NCBI RefSeq assembly: GCF_029784155.1
Contig: NC_073691.1
Coordinates: 141,662,433 to 141,726,432 of the forward strand
From: Uranotaenia lowii
Lineage: Eukaryota; Arthropoda; Insecta; Diptera; Culicidae
Direction of reading: 5' to 3'
DNA: 64,000 nucleotides
In this document: positions 38,886-54,372 of the stretch, in pieces
How the letters are laid out: every line of letters starts with the position of its first letter
How positions within the stretch are numbered: position 1 is the stretch's first letter
Translations under genes and position numbers: made by a program
Notes under the pieces: model-generated
What the model saw: only the letters and a program-made list of their open reading frames with translations
Database searches by the model: none
Told to the model about the DNA's origin: nothing

Positions 38886-41345
38886 TAGGTTTATTCACAT
38901 AGTAAGTAAAATTTATAACTATTTACATTTCGACCTGTACTAGTTGTTTCTATTAGATAACATAATAACAAGGAAAACTTTTTAATAAGCAAATCTTTAG
39001 TGTTTCTAGGAAAGTTTCGAAAGCTAGGAAAGATCCAATCCATTTTGTACAGCCTAAGGGTTCTCCTGTCGATGGCCAAGAATAGTCGTCTTTGGTAGTT
39101 CCATATTAGTTTCGTGTTACCGCATTCGAACAGAACATGCTCCAAATTATCCGTAGTTCCAGGACACAGGTCACAAAATGGATCAGCTCTCATTTCTCTT
39201 CTGATTATAAACCATGTGGAACGTCGATTCGATGAAAGGTGTTCAGAGTGAATGTTCTTGAAGATCCTTTTCCATTCTCTCTGTGGATTTTCTTGAATTA
39301 TCTTCGGATTCTTCAGTCGTTGGAGATAGAATTGGTAAATGCTCAACGAGTAAGGAGCCCGGCGGATACAATCTGGCAAAAACACTGATTCCTGCACAAC
39401 GCTTCTTATATGAGAATATTTCCTGGGAATTGTAGATATATTCGGAGGACTGTCATTATTTCCCAGATAGCTCCACATATAGTGAAGATTCGATCCAGAA
39501 CGCAGTAACCTATTAATCAGCAATGATTTGGATTTCAGTATTGGTGAATGAAGGCTGAGTCCTCCTCTTTCCTTTGGAAGAATCATAGTTTCGAAAGCCA
39601 CTCTGTTCCATGATCTGCCATGCCAAATAAACTTTCCAATTTGCGATGTGATTCTTTCAGCATACTTGTTTGGTAACGGAAGTGTTGATGCAATATACCA
39701 CAATTTTGATGATATGTAGGTATTTATTAGGATAACTTTTTGGCATATATTCAATGTTCTGACATTGTTCATCCATAGTTTCGTTTGAAAATTTCGAATA
39801 GTCTTCTGCCAATTTTCATCGATGATGCTTTCGAAATGTTCACCGAAGTATAAACCTAAAATATTCACCCTAGGTTCTATTCGTAACCAGTTGCTATTTT
39901 GGGTTAGAGTAATGTTCCCAATTTTTGTTGCTACAGTTTTCAGAGGATTTAGTAACGCTCCAGAAACCTGTTGAAAGTCGTGAATTAAGTTTACCAGAGT
40001 CATTAGTTGGTTCTCGTTTTCCACGAAGATCGAAATATCATCGGCATATGCATTTAGTACTGACTCTGGAATCGTTGAACTAATTTTGTCCAGCAGTGGC
40101 TGTATGTAAAGGACGAATAACAACATAGATAGTGGATCACCTTGGCGAACGGAGCATTGAATCCTGAATTCACTAGATAACTTTCCGTTGATCAAAACTC
40201 TTGAGTAGCTGTTATTAAAGAAGGATAGTAACAGATTAATTAGGCTCACGTTGAAATTCATTTTTTGCATGGTTGCAGTCAAAAACCCATGGTCCACTCG
40301 GTCAAAAGCATGGTCGAGGTCCAATGCTATTAAAAGTGAATCTTTTCTATTTGCATTTAGCTCTCATATGTAGTCCAAGATTTTCCATTTTGCTTCGAAG
40401 ATGTTTCCTCCTCCATTCGAACATTTTTGTTTGTTGGTTAAGACCTTTGACACCAGATCTGTCATACGTTTCTTAAGAATTCTTCCAATAAGTTTATAAT
40501 CAAAATTTAATAAAGAGATGGGTCGATAGTCTTTCAGGGTGCTCGTATCGCTGTCCTTTTTAATCAAGACAATCATTCCATCGAAAACTTCTTTGGCCGC
40601 CTAACCTCGTAGAGCGTCGTTTATTACGTGGGTAAATTCACGACTGATGATGTTCCAACTTTTCTCATAGAACTCTTTGGGCAAACCATCTATTTCTGAA
40701 GCCTTTCTAGAAGCGCTAGACTTAATCGCGATCCGAATTTCTTCCTTGGTTATTACCTGAAGGACATCTTGGTTCATAGCATTATCGTCCGGTATTTGTA
40801 GAGAATGAATGAAGTTTTCATTCCGAATGGTTTGCGAAGGGCTATACAAATTTTCGAAAAATTGATAGAAGTGTTGCTGGATTGCGGTTTGATCAGTGAT
40901 CAATCCTCTTGGTGTCTTAGCATTAGGCTTTTTATATGGTTAATATCTCGAAGTTGTTGAGGGTCCCCGAAGTACCGATCGTAAGCTCTACTCAACATTG
41001 CATGGTACAATTCCATTGTATCCTGATCTCTGTAACATTGGATAGAGGCTTTCCATTGTAAGAAGGATTTGATTTTCGGTTTCACAAATTTTGTCCACCA
41101 TTCGATCCAATTGGAGTAGTGTCGTTTCTGTCTGCACCAGTAATTCCATTTAGTGTTTAGTTCAGCCATTATTTCATTATCGTCTAAGACCCTTGGTTGC
41201 ATTCTCCAAACTCCTCTACCGGGTGGCGAGCCGAGATACGGAAGCGCTATTCGTACCACGTATGCTTTGTGATCCGAAAAAGCCGAACTTATAAATATTG
41301 TTCATTCCACGAATATTCCATGAGATTCCACCCTTATCATTTACT
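38886..41345 (-). pseudogene. L1/Tx1-like LINE ORF2 pseudogene, internally deleted
   Basis: Minus-strand reverse transcriptase ORF. An N-terminal endonuclease relic (GGISWNIRGMNN near 41320) is followed almost at once by the endonuclease C-terminus (SDHKAYVVRIALPYLG), so most of the endonuclease is deleted. The rest runs through a frameshift near 40910 (between HQED and GLITDQTAIQQ), a TAG stop near 40602 and a TGA stop near 40365. It then has a 477-codon stretch with LDLDHAFDRVDHG, CSVRQGDPLSM and YADD, and ends with a finger CDLC-H-C. It resembles the 14.3-19.1 kb LINE in layout but not closely in sequence. It cannot mobilise itself. Confidence 0.88.
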
Positions 41346-42237
41346 ACATGATATTTATTCTTGAGAAATCATCAAAACACTCGTAAAAAAGGTTATTATT
41401 ATTCGCACTTGTAGACATTGGTAAAAAAAAGACTATTCTTCTACAGAAATTTTTGGTTTCAACGACGCTCGTTGGGGGGTTCGACAACCGCCGTTGATTG
41501 CAGGCAAATATCCAACCTTGAGATTTCGAGAGCCCGATTAGATTTTGGTGGTTCAAGCTTCACTAATACCGTATTTGTTTTCTCCCCTCGTTCAGTGTTC
41601 CACCGAACCCGATAAAAACAAACACAAATCGTCGCCAGTGTATTGCTACCTCACTCACTAACACGCTCTCTCGCAACACCGACAATATTTTCGGGGCATT
41701 ACCGCCCGATGGCAGTGCAACACCAGGTCAAAACCAGTGCAACACTGTCCGAATAAACAAACAGTTTGACAGAACCCAGTGGTGCACCAGTGCAACACTA
41801 GTGCAACAGTCGGTATACACAAATACGGTATTAGCTTCCACACTCCCGGCTCCCATAGGAATTTACATTACGTCATAATTCATGTAAATTTAGTTGATAT
41901 AACTTGCTTCAATTATTTGCAGGATAAAACGTGTAAAAGTACAAAGTTATTTAATACTGTATAGTAGCAGACGATCCAATGTGTTAAGCCTCCGAGGACA
42001 GGCACTTGCAAGCACAATTTAAAGCTACACATCAATCCAATGAAACCTTTGGTGAACTGCGTTTCTAGCTGAAATTGGTTTGTTGAATTCTTCAATTAAG
42101 ATAAAAATTTTACTATCGAACGAATGCAAGGGAGATAAAACAAAAAGGACAAATCAATTTCCCAATAATCGTTATATTGGCTATTATTGTCTTACAAACG
42201 TAATCGAGAATTATAATTCACAGTGCGATTGAAAGCC
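41346..42237. other. Intergenic between decayed LINE and amylase gene 3
   Basis: No gene recognised. Several GTGCAACAC/GTGCACCAG phrases cluster at 41715-41810. No canonical AATAAA for amylase gene 3 was seen close to its stop on the minus strand. Confidence 0.4.
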
Positions 42238-43737
<1,500 letters not shown>

Positions 43738-43793
43738 CTATTTCAGCAATTCGCAATCAATAGACTTATGGATCAGCGGTCGCTGATTGAATT

Positions 43794-43857
43794 CTTTTAT
43801 ACCTTCTACCTATCAACCTGGTCGGGGGTCTCGATTCAAGATAAGCTAACTACGTTG
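43794..43857 (-). promoter_or_regulatory. Conserved amylase promoter, gene 3
   Basis: On the minus strand: CAACGTAG (43850-43857), GATA site CTTATCT (43839-43845), GAGACCCCCGA (43822-43832), TGATAGG, and GGTATAAAAGAATTCA with TATAAAAG at 43794-43801, 66 bp before the ATG. Block order and spacing match gene 2. Confidence 0.8.
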
Positions 43858-43859
43858 GA

Positions 43860-46800
43860 GTCAAGCATAAATTAAAAAGAGTTAATCGCAAGATAAGGTT
43901 TGCTTATTTACGATTTCACCGATCAACAAATATTTGTACGAAACACAATCTTTAGTCTTATCGAATTTTCTAGCGCTGCTTAGAAAATATTCTCAAATGA
44001 ATTCAAAAGTCTTTTTTGTTGACCAGTGTTAACAATCACGTTTCCCACGCGTGATTGATCCTAGATTTGTAAATAAACATTTGGCTTAGGTTGATAACTG
44101 ATTTGGATTGTAGATTTCCAAAAGAAAAAAAACCTTTTTTATTTTCGTTTTTTTAATAAAGAAATTGGCTTACGCCTACTATTTGTGGTCCCCAATTAAA
44201 ACGAAAATAATCAGCAGGTGATTTCGGAATTGTCTAATTTTAAATAACGAAACATCCATATTATTGAGTTGTTCTGGTTCACAAACAATCGAGAAGCTTC
44301 TACTTTATGAAGGGTAACGTTGTAATGTAGATAAAGGCCGAGCAACAATGTGTATGTTTTTATTTTTTTTTTTTTTCATTAATTGATTCATGAGAGAAAT
44401 TCTAGAGATTGATTGCAAGGTGGTCCATAAAGAACCTGGTCCTAAATAAGTCCGTTACCCTAGTAATTGAAACGCATTGTTAAAAATAGCTCTTGGTAGA
44501 TTAAAGATCGATTGAAAATCGAACGTTTTTGTGTTTTTAATTCATATGAGTGGGTCACTAGAAAGAAGAAAAAACAAGCTCATTTTTTAATTACCCATTC
44601 GCGTGTAGACTGATTTATAACAAAGCAATTGAAGTCCGGCAATTTGTTTCCCCCAAATTGAACCGGGTGCGATTAAAGATTTGATAAGATATCGATTCCC
44701 AATTGGGAGCTTGTCTTTGACTTACTGTGATTACAGCTATCGCTGATACCGCTTTGATAAGCAATCATAGGAACCTAACCAACAAAATCAACAGTTGAAC
44801 ATCTTATTATCCTAGGATACGGAAGAAGTAGTGACGAGAACAGCAATCTGGCGTATGGGAATCTAAGTTTTAGTAGTTATATCTCAGCTTCTAACATGAA
44901 TGGATTGGTTTCGTTATCGGGTGGGAAAGGTCTATGCAACCTGGTACCGAAAGCGGCAGATTAACATTTTTGTTAACAAATAATTTCAGTGAGTTTATAC
45001 AATAATAAAGTTTTTTTTATCACGATTGGACTCGAAAGCTCTCAAGAACGATTTAATGTCGGAGTTCGCCGGTGGCTTTTTTTTTTCTATCTACACCCAA
45101 AATTCAGCCTCAGTGCGGTTTTAAGTGATTGATCGGTGGCAGAAATTCTATGACAAATATTTTGGTAGTTTTACTAGCCGGGCCAAAGAAATTTTCAAAG
45201 AGAGAGTAAGCAAAGAGGGAGAACTCCCATATTTAGAACATGTGGCGAAGCTGAGCGGTAAACTCAAGTAAGAGAGCGTCACATGCTTTATGATGTGGCC
45301 CCCCAGAAAATACACCCGTCACCCGAATGTGGGTGCCGAGGCGACGAACGTATTAAGCGCACAATGGATTACTAATTAAACATGAAATCGTATCAGAAAT
45401 GATAACTTAAGTCATTTACAATTGTTTAGCGAATCGAAATTCCAACTGCATAGTAAAGCGATCGTATAAAATGTCGTCAGTTTATATCGGATATGATAGA
45501 AAGTCCACCATGTTTGTAAATATTGAAATGATTTGGCTCCCTCGCTGGCTTCAAGTGAGAAAATCAATGCCATGTTCTCTCTGCAACCAGCAGAGCATCA
45601 GGATGACTAAAAATCAAATGGGAATTGAGTTATATTGACCAATGTAGAACTGGAAAATTAGTATGAGAATATAGATACAAAAATGTTTGCTGGGAAGCTT
45701 CACGCATCATAATTGATGATTCTCAACGATTACGACGATACCGACTTCAGTAACATTCCCGGGTATTTCTAGATAGTAAAACTCTTTCCTACGAGATCCG
45801 CTACGGAAAAAAAATTTATTTTATTCTCGTAGTTAGTGTGGTAGGAAACGAAACTACGTGAGTACTCGAGGAGATCGAGGAGGTATTTTTTAACCTTTCT
45901 AGCTTCAATAGTTAGATCGGCCCCACTCTACTCAGATAAATCATCCGTTCACGATCTGATCCAACAAAAAAAATCTGAACCCTTAAAAGCACTCTTCGCT
46001 CCATAACTTCTTTATTAATAAAATATTGAATAAAACAGATAAATGGTATGGTTTTCTACATCTAAAACGTATCAATAGGCAATTTTATTCATTTAAAATA
46101 AAACTTGTTTCCCCAGTTCTGACTGTTAAAAGAAAGTATTCTTTTTTGGATTTTGAAAAATTTTGGTGAATCGTAGACCAGCAAATCCAAAATGATCTAA
46201 TAACATGCAAAGTTTATGAGTTTTATTGCCGACTGTATTTTTACCCGATTGGTTGATACCGTTTTACCCGATGTTCGTAATCATTAATATTGCCTCGCTT
46301 TGCATGAAGTGATGTTCTCACACACAAGTACCGTTGTTTTGCATCATCATAATCATCATAATAATACCTACTCTCAATTCAACTTATTTCGTTGCGAAAG
46401 TAATCATCAAAATATTCTCCAATATCAACAGATTAAATAACGCCATATGGTTTTATAATGGCTAAACTTTTATTCCACAATCAAACATAATGAAGCATGA
46501 TCATCCATTAAATGTAGCATATTGGTATAAACTCGTGTGTGCAAACACGATGGAATAAGCTATTGTTGTTTGTCATAAATAGCGAATTTCAAAACAATGC
46601 GATAATTGCCTTTTAATTATACATTCTTAAGCCTAATCATGTACCTTGATATAAAGCGCCGCTGCAGCGCCGACTTCATACGGGCTTCGATGTCTGCTAC
46701 CGATTACTGCTTGTTGTTGTTGCTATCTTCCTAAACAGATGTTCCGGTCATTGACTCTATCCTTCTTAAATTCCAACAAGAAAGATGAACCAAAACAAAT

Positions 46801-47275
46801 GGCAGGACTGTGTTGGTGATAGAATTCCTTCTTCGCCTCTCGTATGGCCGATCACGAGCATGCTCTTCTTTCTACTATCACAAACACGGACAAACGTAGA
46901 CGGTTGCTCAATTCTCACTAGAGCTAGCCCGCCGCATGCATGCAATTTCCACTTCACAACACAAATTATTCACTATGGCACATCGTATCCATATCTCGAT
47001 CTTCTTGATTGTTGGCTTAGCACGGAGCACAGGCGGATCTTGTTTTCGGATGCGCGCGATATTCGTTCTCGATGCTCGAAGACAACACCCGATGACGATG
47101 TGAGCACTCTCGACTCTCGACCGACGCAGAAAGACGCGAACAACTACTGTGTTCCTCTTGCCCGCCTTGCTGGAGTTACCGCTCAATGAGTATAATTGAC
47201 TATTCGCACACGGATGTTCCTGGGTGTGCGTGTCGGGAAATTGGGTGGGATGTCTGGATCAACGATAAAACGCTC
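43860..47275. other. Intergenic, no gene recognised
   Basis: Mostly AT-rich. A phrase at about 45966 (AAAAAAAATCTGAACCCTTA) resembles the end of the 32902 element. A GC-richer patch (46650-47250) has overlapping open frames on both strands, but none has a recognised domain. Confidence 0.4.
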
Positions 47276-47279
47276 CGGG

Positions 47280-48020
47280 TCGCTTGACGAACCTATACAG
47301 AAGCCCTGAAGGCAAAGTACTTAGTACGAGGAAGCAAGTATGTTGTATTTGTGTTACCTCTGGTGAGGGCTCTGTTGATGTTTTCCTACGGACCGTTCTT
47401 GTTGGACTGCGCAATTGACTTTTCTTGTTAGATTTAGCGGTTCTTAGTCTGCGAGGGAATCGATGCATTAAATTTTGATTCGCGTTAGAAAAACTGAACC
47501 TTACCTTTCTTAGTTATTTTGTTGATCGCATACGTCTAAGAAAGATTTTGCAAATGTGCCTTTCCTTCGCCTATGGAAGAGAACCCAAGTTTTGTTCTTG
47601 TAATTCCACAACTGGCTTTTCTAATTAGATATAGAGGATCTGAGCCTGTGAGGGAATCGGTACCTTAGACTCAATTTAACTTGGCAAATCTGTATCTTAC
47701 CTCATTGTTCACATGCATCTAGGTTGAGATATCGGAAACATGCTATTCCTTCGCCCATGGAGTGGAACCAACTTGTGCTGCTGTGACCTCACAGCTGACT
47801 TTTCTGATTAGATCATCGGGATCTAAGCCTGTGAGGGAATTTGTGCATCAGTCCCGATTCAATTTAGCGAGACTGAATCTTACCTTATTGTTCGCATGCA
47901 TCTAAGGAAGATTTCCTGTGGCCGTGGCCAAACTTCTGGTCCCTGCGATGCCGATTGCCCTATCGCTGTGCTTTCACTTGCTGGCTTTTGTCTAATTAGA
48001 GTATTAAGGCGCTTCTTAAG
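47280..48020. repeat. Diverged tandem array, ~182-198 bp period
   Basis: Three to four units. The shared block CTTTTCT, then TTAGAT, then CTGTGAGGGAAT starts near 47419, 47617, 47799 and (partial) 47984. Each unit ends with a form of ATCTTACCT, then GTTC, then GCATGCATCTA. No open frame runs through the array. Confidence 0.75.
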
Positions 48021-48525
48021 TGTTTTCCGGTCGCGAGATCGGCATGGACTGTTGTCCCCTAAGAAAACAAGTGATTTTCATCATCGACGCATGAATGTGT
48101 CAACTTCGTGTACTTTACCTATCTGTCACGAATTACTGTACTCCGCAGAATTATTTTTTGTAACTCGTCAGCGTTTATTCGGGACAGGTTTGCACAATTA
48201 GTATCTCGACGACTCACAACATGTCGTGCGTGCACTTGGGACACAAGAAATGAGGCTTGAGCGGAAATGGACTCTTGCTAATGTCAGCACGATTGATGTG
48301 TCAAGCTTTTGTTATCGCTTGTACACAGTCAATATTTGTTTTTCTTAACATCCGATAAAATTGCTAGTTTTGCTAAGGTGGTTCATAATTCTTTCAAGTC
48401 AAAATGCTTCAGAACGGTAACAGTTTACCCAAAACTGTTATTTCTCAATTAAGTTAGTTATTTTGAAGCAATTACACTTACTTACTTACTTACTTAATGA
48501 TCCCGCGCCGATCCTCCGGTGCATA

Positions 48526-49217
48526 CACTCAGAAATTTAAAAAATATTAAAAATATTATGTTTTAATTACTCTGACATTTGACTGACATTAATATCCAGA
48601 AATATTAAAAAATAACAATTCCAGTTATTTAAATTTATGCACCCGAATAATTTCTTGGCGTGTAATGATCCAATGCATAAAATTTAATAACCGAAATATT
48701 ATTTTGTTCAAACAAACGCTTTGTGATTTGTGCGTTTGAGTCCCAACTCAACGGGTATGAGCACGTGCTAGATTCTTCAGTTGCAAAATGCCGCTCAACT
48801 TGACTGCATGCAGATTCCATTCTTTTCGAATTTGTGAATCATCTTTGAAAAGGATGGAATCTATAGCAGAAAAGAATTATTAAAGGGAAAGTGCATTTGT
48901 TTTGTATGCTATGGTCAATAATGCACATTGACCATAGAACTCATACGAAAATCAAACGATTTTCGTTTGCTTTTTCTGATTATTTCTGCTTTAAGCGTTT
49001 GCCTTTACGTCCCGGCTCAAACTTTTTTTCTGACCACCAGATGTCGCTTCCATAACAATCATCCCATTTCTCAATGCATAAATTTTAATCGCAGAAATAT
49101 TTCTCAGTGAGAAATATCCCAGTAATTACACCATGAGAAATATCCGTGTGCGTAAAGAGGGAGAAACGTGAAAATACCTAAAAATTAATTGTTTGATATT
49201 TTATTTATTTCTGAGTG
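48526..49217. mobile_element. MITE with CACTCAGAAAT ends inside LINE 3' UTR
   Basis: The left end CACTCAGAAATTTAAAAAAT and the right end, inverse CACTCAGAAATAAATAAAAT, are inverted, flanked by TA (48524-48525, 49218-49219). It separates the LINE's 3' tail from its 3' UTR. Non-autonomous, about 690 bp. Confidence 0.8.
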
Positions 49218-49328
49218 TAGGGCCGTGGTAAAAGACCTCCACTAATGACGATCTGAAGCCAACGTCTTCACTTGGTCCCAGTCAAGATTCTCGTCGCCAG
49301 TTCGGATTTCGGTGGCTAGGCTTCGCCG

Positions 49329-50306
49329 TCACGAGTTTCTGGGTCTGCCTCTCCTTCGATGTCCCTCTGGATTCCATTCAAGCGCCTCTCTGCAAATCTC
49401 GTTCTCATCTCTTCGCAATGTGTGCCTAATCCATCTCCACTTGCGTTCCCGTATCTCGATTTCTAGCGCCCTTTGATGACACCGGCTATGTAGTTCCTCA
49501 TTTAAGATCCAATTGCCAGGCCACCAAGCACGGATGATACTCCACAGGCAGCGATTCACAAATACTTGCAGTTTTCGCGTCGTCGCCGCATATTTGCACA
49601 AAATTTCATACCCGTAGGTACAACAATACGGATTTGACGTTTGAGTTGAAGATTCAAATTATCGTTCGTAGAGAGATCTGGCGTGACCGTCAAATGTTCC
49701 GGAGACTCGCAAACGCATATCGAGCCTTTCTGATCCGGATTTCGATGTCTTTTCTCGTACCACACCATCAGGCGTTATCTGGCTATCAAGATACTGGAAG
49801 CACCACTTTCTTCCCACTTCCACTTTCTCAACCTGTTGCTCAGCTACCACGAAATTGCAAGGGTCTACTGTGTTGATTTCCATCGACTTGGTCTTTCCTG
49901 CTGCCTTGGAGCTTTCGGTGAGGTCCTCGAGTTTGCTCTGCATGTCTTGTTGTCTTTGGGCGAGCAAAACAATATCGTCTGCCAGGTCAAGGTCGTTCAG
50001 CTGCTTCATTGTTGAAGGATTCCACGACAATCCTCGGTTTGGTCTACAGTCATTCAATCCAGTCAAGATCTTATCCATTACGATGAGAAAAAGCAGCGGT
50101 GATAAAATACATCCTTGTCTCACTCCAGCAGTTACCGGGATTGGTTTGGACAAGACACCGTCGTGCAAGACTTTGCACGAAAATGCCTTGTACTGTACTT
50201 CGATGAGATGGACTAGTTTATCTGGGATTCCTCGTCGTCTTAGAGCAGCCCAGATGTTTTCGTGGTTAAGTCGGTCAAATGTTTTTTCGAAATCAACAAA
50301 CACCAG
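49329..50306 (-). pseudogene. RTE-like reverse transcriptase, C-terminal two thirds
   Basis: Minus-strand blocks are VFVDFEKTFDRLNHENIWAA, KLVHLIEVQYKAFSCKVLHD, GVRQGCILSPLLFLIVMDKI, LNDLDLADDIVLL (LADD at the active site), then after frame changes the C-terminal region TTRKLQVFVNRCLWSI and WRWIRHTLRRDE with REALEWNPEGHRRRGRP. That tail is the conserved RTE-like end. The upstream finger and palm parts continue only at 52197-52375. Frameshift near 49600 and loss of the start make it nonfunctional. Confidence 0.85.
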
Positions 50307-50761
50307 TGTAGGGATCAGGATAGATAATGAAACCAAAATGAGCTAAATAAAATATTGATTCAGAAACGTTACATCATAATTGAGGTTTTAATTACGAGGA
50401 GATGACTTAGTTCATACGAGCGTGAGCGTTACGTTCCGTTATATGAAAACGTGAGCGCAATTCAATTCGATTGGAGCTGTCAAAGAGAAAGAGAGGAATG
50501 AGATCTCAAGCGTGTAGGTGTGGTAGTTTAACGTGGTCTAACCGTTAATACAGAGAGGCCGATTGAGGTTGGTATTGGTGAAGTATCCTTTTCCAAGCTG
50601 CACCTGCACCGCATCGTGCCGGCCGAAGAGAAAGGCCGTCAGTTAAGAAACGCATATTGTCGAGAGCAGTCCACCATTCCGTTAGCCCGTTCACTCTAAC
50701 GTTTCGATTCGCGTGGCAAAAATGGCGTCGGCGTCCGACAACAGGTCCCCCGGCCACTACA
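50307..50761 (+). mobile_element. LTR of a retrotransposon (455 bp)
   Basis: It begins TGTAG and ends CTACA, the inverted TG...CA termini of LTRs, and begins exactly where the LINE is broken. It is followed after one base by a primer-binding-site-like TGGCGCACCGTACGC. No second LTR and no gag/pol were found within the next 1.4 kb, so this is a 5' LTR plus leader remnant. A Bel/Pao-like origin is a guess from the style of the leader. Confidence 0.7.
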
Positions 50762-51264
50762 TTGGCGCACCGTACGCTCCCGAAAGGTAAGGTTTTCTAG
50801 TGAAATAGTGAAGTGTAAACCGAATTAAAAGTACTTCAGCTGAATTTGACGGAAATTCAGAAAATTAAGTGAGAAAAATGCGATACTTGGCACCGAAAGT
50901 TTTTTAAGATGGCGTCGACCAAACAATTGATTAAAATTTCGGAAACTTTGGAAATATATTTTCACTTCGATGAACAGAACATTTTGAGAAAACGATAAAA
51001 TTGAAAAATGATGATTTTAGACGTTTTAGAAAATCGAAAATTGAAGCAATCAATGAGCAAGTGTTCATTGAAGATGTTTGGAAACCGAAATTTTGAAACG
51101 ATCACGAAAAGCGGATTTTTTTATGGATTTTAATGAGTTGAAAGAAAAGAAAAATCAATTGAAGACTTCGAAAATTAAAAGGCAATTTTAATAATGGTGA
51201 GAAATTTGTTTTCTAGATTTTTACTGGAAAATTTGGATATAATATACAAAAATAACTGAGAAGA

Positions 51265-51583
51265 TCTTAAAACGATATAGAAAATTCGAAATTGTTATGG
51301 ATTTATTTTGATTAGAAACGAAATTTTTTTGAAAATATAAATAATATCTCGATTTAATGTTACTGCAAGAAAAACGAAAATTTTAAAATTTCTTGACTAC
51401 ATGATTTTCTATGTTTTCTATTTCTTAAAACGATATAGAAAATTCGAAATTGTTATGGATTTATTTTGATTAAAAACGAAATTTTTTTGATAAAATACCA
51501 GAAAATACTATAATATCTTGATTTAATTTTACTGCATGAAAAACGAAAATTTTAAAAATTCTTGACTACATGATTTTCTATGA
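51265..51583 (+). repeat. 158 bp tandem duplication
   Basis: Two adjacent copies start TCTTAAAACGATATAGAAAA at 51265 and 51423 and end near ACTACATGATTTTCTATG. They differ by a few substitutions and small indels. Confidence 0.85.
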
Positions 51584-51836
51584 TGGGTAACGGAAAAGTA
51601 AGGAAATTTTGAAACAATATTAATATGATGGTTGAAAATCGAAAATTTTAAAACGATATCGACAATTAAATATTTCGATGGATTTGTTTATGAGTTTGCA
51701 TTGATAAAAAAAAAAAAAAACGAAAATTTTGGAACAAATATTCAAAGATGCTTGAAAGTAAATGGTAATGGCAATTGGAAGTTATTATGGATTCTCCTTT
51801 AAAAAATAAAAACAAACGAAATTTTGATGTAAAAGA

Positions 51837-52077
<241 letters not shown>

Positions 52078-52379
52078 CAATTTCCAACTGGTAATCTGAA
52101 AAATCTACAATTTTGACATTTTCATACTATTTTTTTAAGTTAATTCCTCCGGATTGGTACTGAAGAGTTATGGAAACCAAAATTTTGAAAAGATGTTGGA
52201 AGAGAGTCCTGAAACTCGTTGATTTGTTCCAGTTTTATTCGTAGCGTTGTGATGTGGTCCACACATGATCGTCCGGATCGGAATCCAGCTTGTTGCCGTC
52301 AGAGGGTAACGTCTATTTTCTCCCGGATCCTGTTCAAGATCACTTTGCTGAGTACTTTGAGGAATGTACTTTAAAGTAA

Positions 52380-54372
52380 ACAAAAAAATCCAATAGGAAT
52401 GTTTTACATTAAATCCGTCGTTTCAAAATGTACATCACTTTTGTATTGCACGTCTCCAAAATTTTACAAGCGTGTAATGTTTAACATACACTGAAAATTC
52501 CGTCATATACATATGTATAAACATCGTATATGACGGAATTCTTAATCCTCGCCTCAAGTCTGCCTACTTGTATGGGAGACCTTCAGCAACCAAGATAAAC
52601 AAGTCTCAGCAACCGAAAGCAACCGAAATCGCAGTTCCAGTTGCCGAGTGTGGACTAGGCTTAAGTGTGTGTTGAATATTATTATTTAAATCATATGTGA
52701 TGAAGTTTTGCAGATTTTTTCGTAGTATGCTAAGTATTGTGAGTTCGCATCGAACTAAAATTACACACTTTAAAATAAGAACATATAGGTCCTTTCAAAA
52801 TTCTTATGTTCTGAGGGTTTGTGAAATGAGTTTAGTTATATCAATATATTACAACAAAAATATATCACTTAGCCTGGGGCATTGGCCAGCGCCTAGCTCA
52901 GGTTAATAGTTTTGAGTGTTTGACAGTTAAAAATTGAACCTTTTATTCCTAGAGTTTGTTGATCGAAACTGTCTATTTTACAATGCAAAAAGGCTGCAAA
53001 TCTCCATTTCTCTCAAATCCACGGGAAAATCTAGCTGGTGTGTTGTTGTTTTTTCTCTTTTAAAAGATTAAAATCGTTTGTGTTTAACCTTTCGCTTCTT
53101 TGCTTTTCCCAGCTTTTCGCCAGCCCACAAAGAATGGTCGCTTGTTGATTCTGTGTGTTCTCCCGGAAGACTGTCGTACGAATCATTTGCCACGGAGCAC
53201 ACAGTCTGGGCACACATTTTAGCGTAATTAAAATTCTATCGGCTATTGTTCTCTTAATTACCACGAGGTGGTCACAATTTTCCAGCCAGAGGGCAGCCAA
53301 GAACTTTCCGAATGAAGCAGCGAGAAACCTTTTGGCCTGGCCTGGAGTCAACCCCGTTCATTGAGGAAGTACCGTTTAACCACGTGAAGGCATCACAGCT
53401 GCTTTTTATCATTTCTGTAATTATTTGAAATTTATATTCATTTGTATCCCGTGTTTTATCTGTTTGGTGTGCGTGGAAGGGAAGGAAGAGGCAAGCGAAA
53501 TCACCGGACACAATCGATCTGAGCGACCTACAAGCCAAGCCAGAACCGTTGTGTGGTGATCTTTGGCCCTCGCAGATCGGCTAACTTCCTAGTGGCGGGC
53601 GGTCTATGTAATTCTAAAGAAGACAACGCATCACTTAGATTTGGTTATTTTTAGATTTGTTTTTGTAAGGAGGACAAATGCAGTATTACAGCTTTCAAAT
53701 CAAGTTTCCTAATCTTCTAATCTATTTTGTTTATTTGTAGAGCATTTTAACCAGCTTGGTCAGTTTTCCTCTTAAAATCAAGTTTCCATAACCTTATCTA
53801 TGAGGGCAGAGAACGTTGTTTTAGACAGTAGATAAACAACCGCTAAATAGCTACCACCATTGATATAATTTCGACTAATGGAATTTCGATGTTGTAGTTT
53901 TTACGCTGTTTTGCCAGGGACATTGGTTATCTAATTCTATCCCTACAGATCGATATGTAAAGACGCAGTTTGTTGGTTGTACAAATCGTACCAACTGAAG
54001 ACGCTCTGCAATCAGAAAATAAAAAGCTTGTTACCTACCGAGCATTTTATGCTAACCAACATCCGGAGCGAAGATTATTGGCCCAATAAAATCTGTTTAT
54101 GCTAATTATCGGTAAGTTCAGCGAAACATGCAACATTCTTCTTGTTCTCCTACAGTTGCGTTAGAGATTTCAAATTTTTTAATTTTCTTGGATAAACTAC
54201 TAAATATTTATTTTTATTTATTTTTATTTATTTTCATTGTATTCGGTTTCACGACATAACTTAATGAACATAATTCCTCAAATTCACTTGGTCCATGGCA
54301 ACCGTTCTCCAATTTCTCGGACATCTCACATTCGCCAGATCTCGCTCCACGGCGCGGCGTTCAGTTTGTAAC
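52380..54372. other. Intergenic, no gene recognised
   Basis: Contains a short perfect hairpin near 52495-52545 (ATTCCGTCATATAC and its inverse) shared with the 32902-37324 element, a GC-richer patch (53100-53580) with short frames of unknown meaning, and an ATTTATTTTT microsatellite near 54205-54235. Confidence 0.45.

Noticed and set aside
46785..47189. 134-codon plus-strand frame overlapping a 92-codon minus-strand frame
   Set aside because: No recognisable motif or promoter on either strand; likely a GC-richer intergenic patch.
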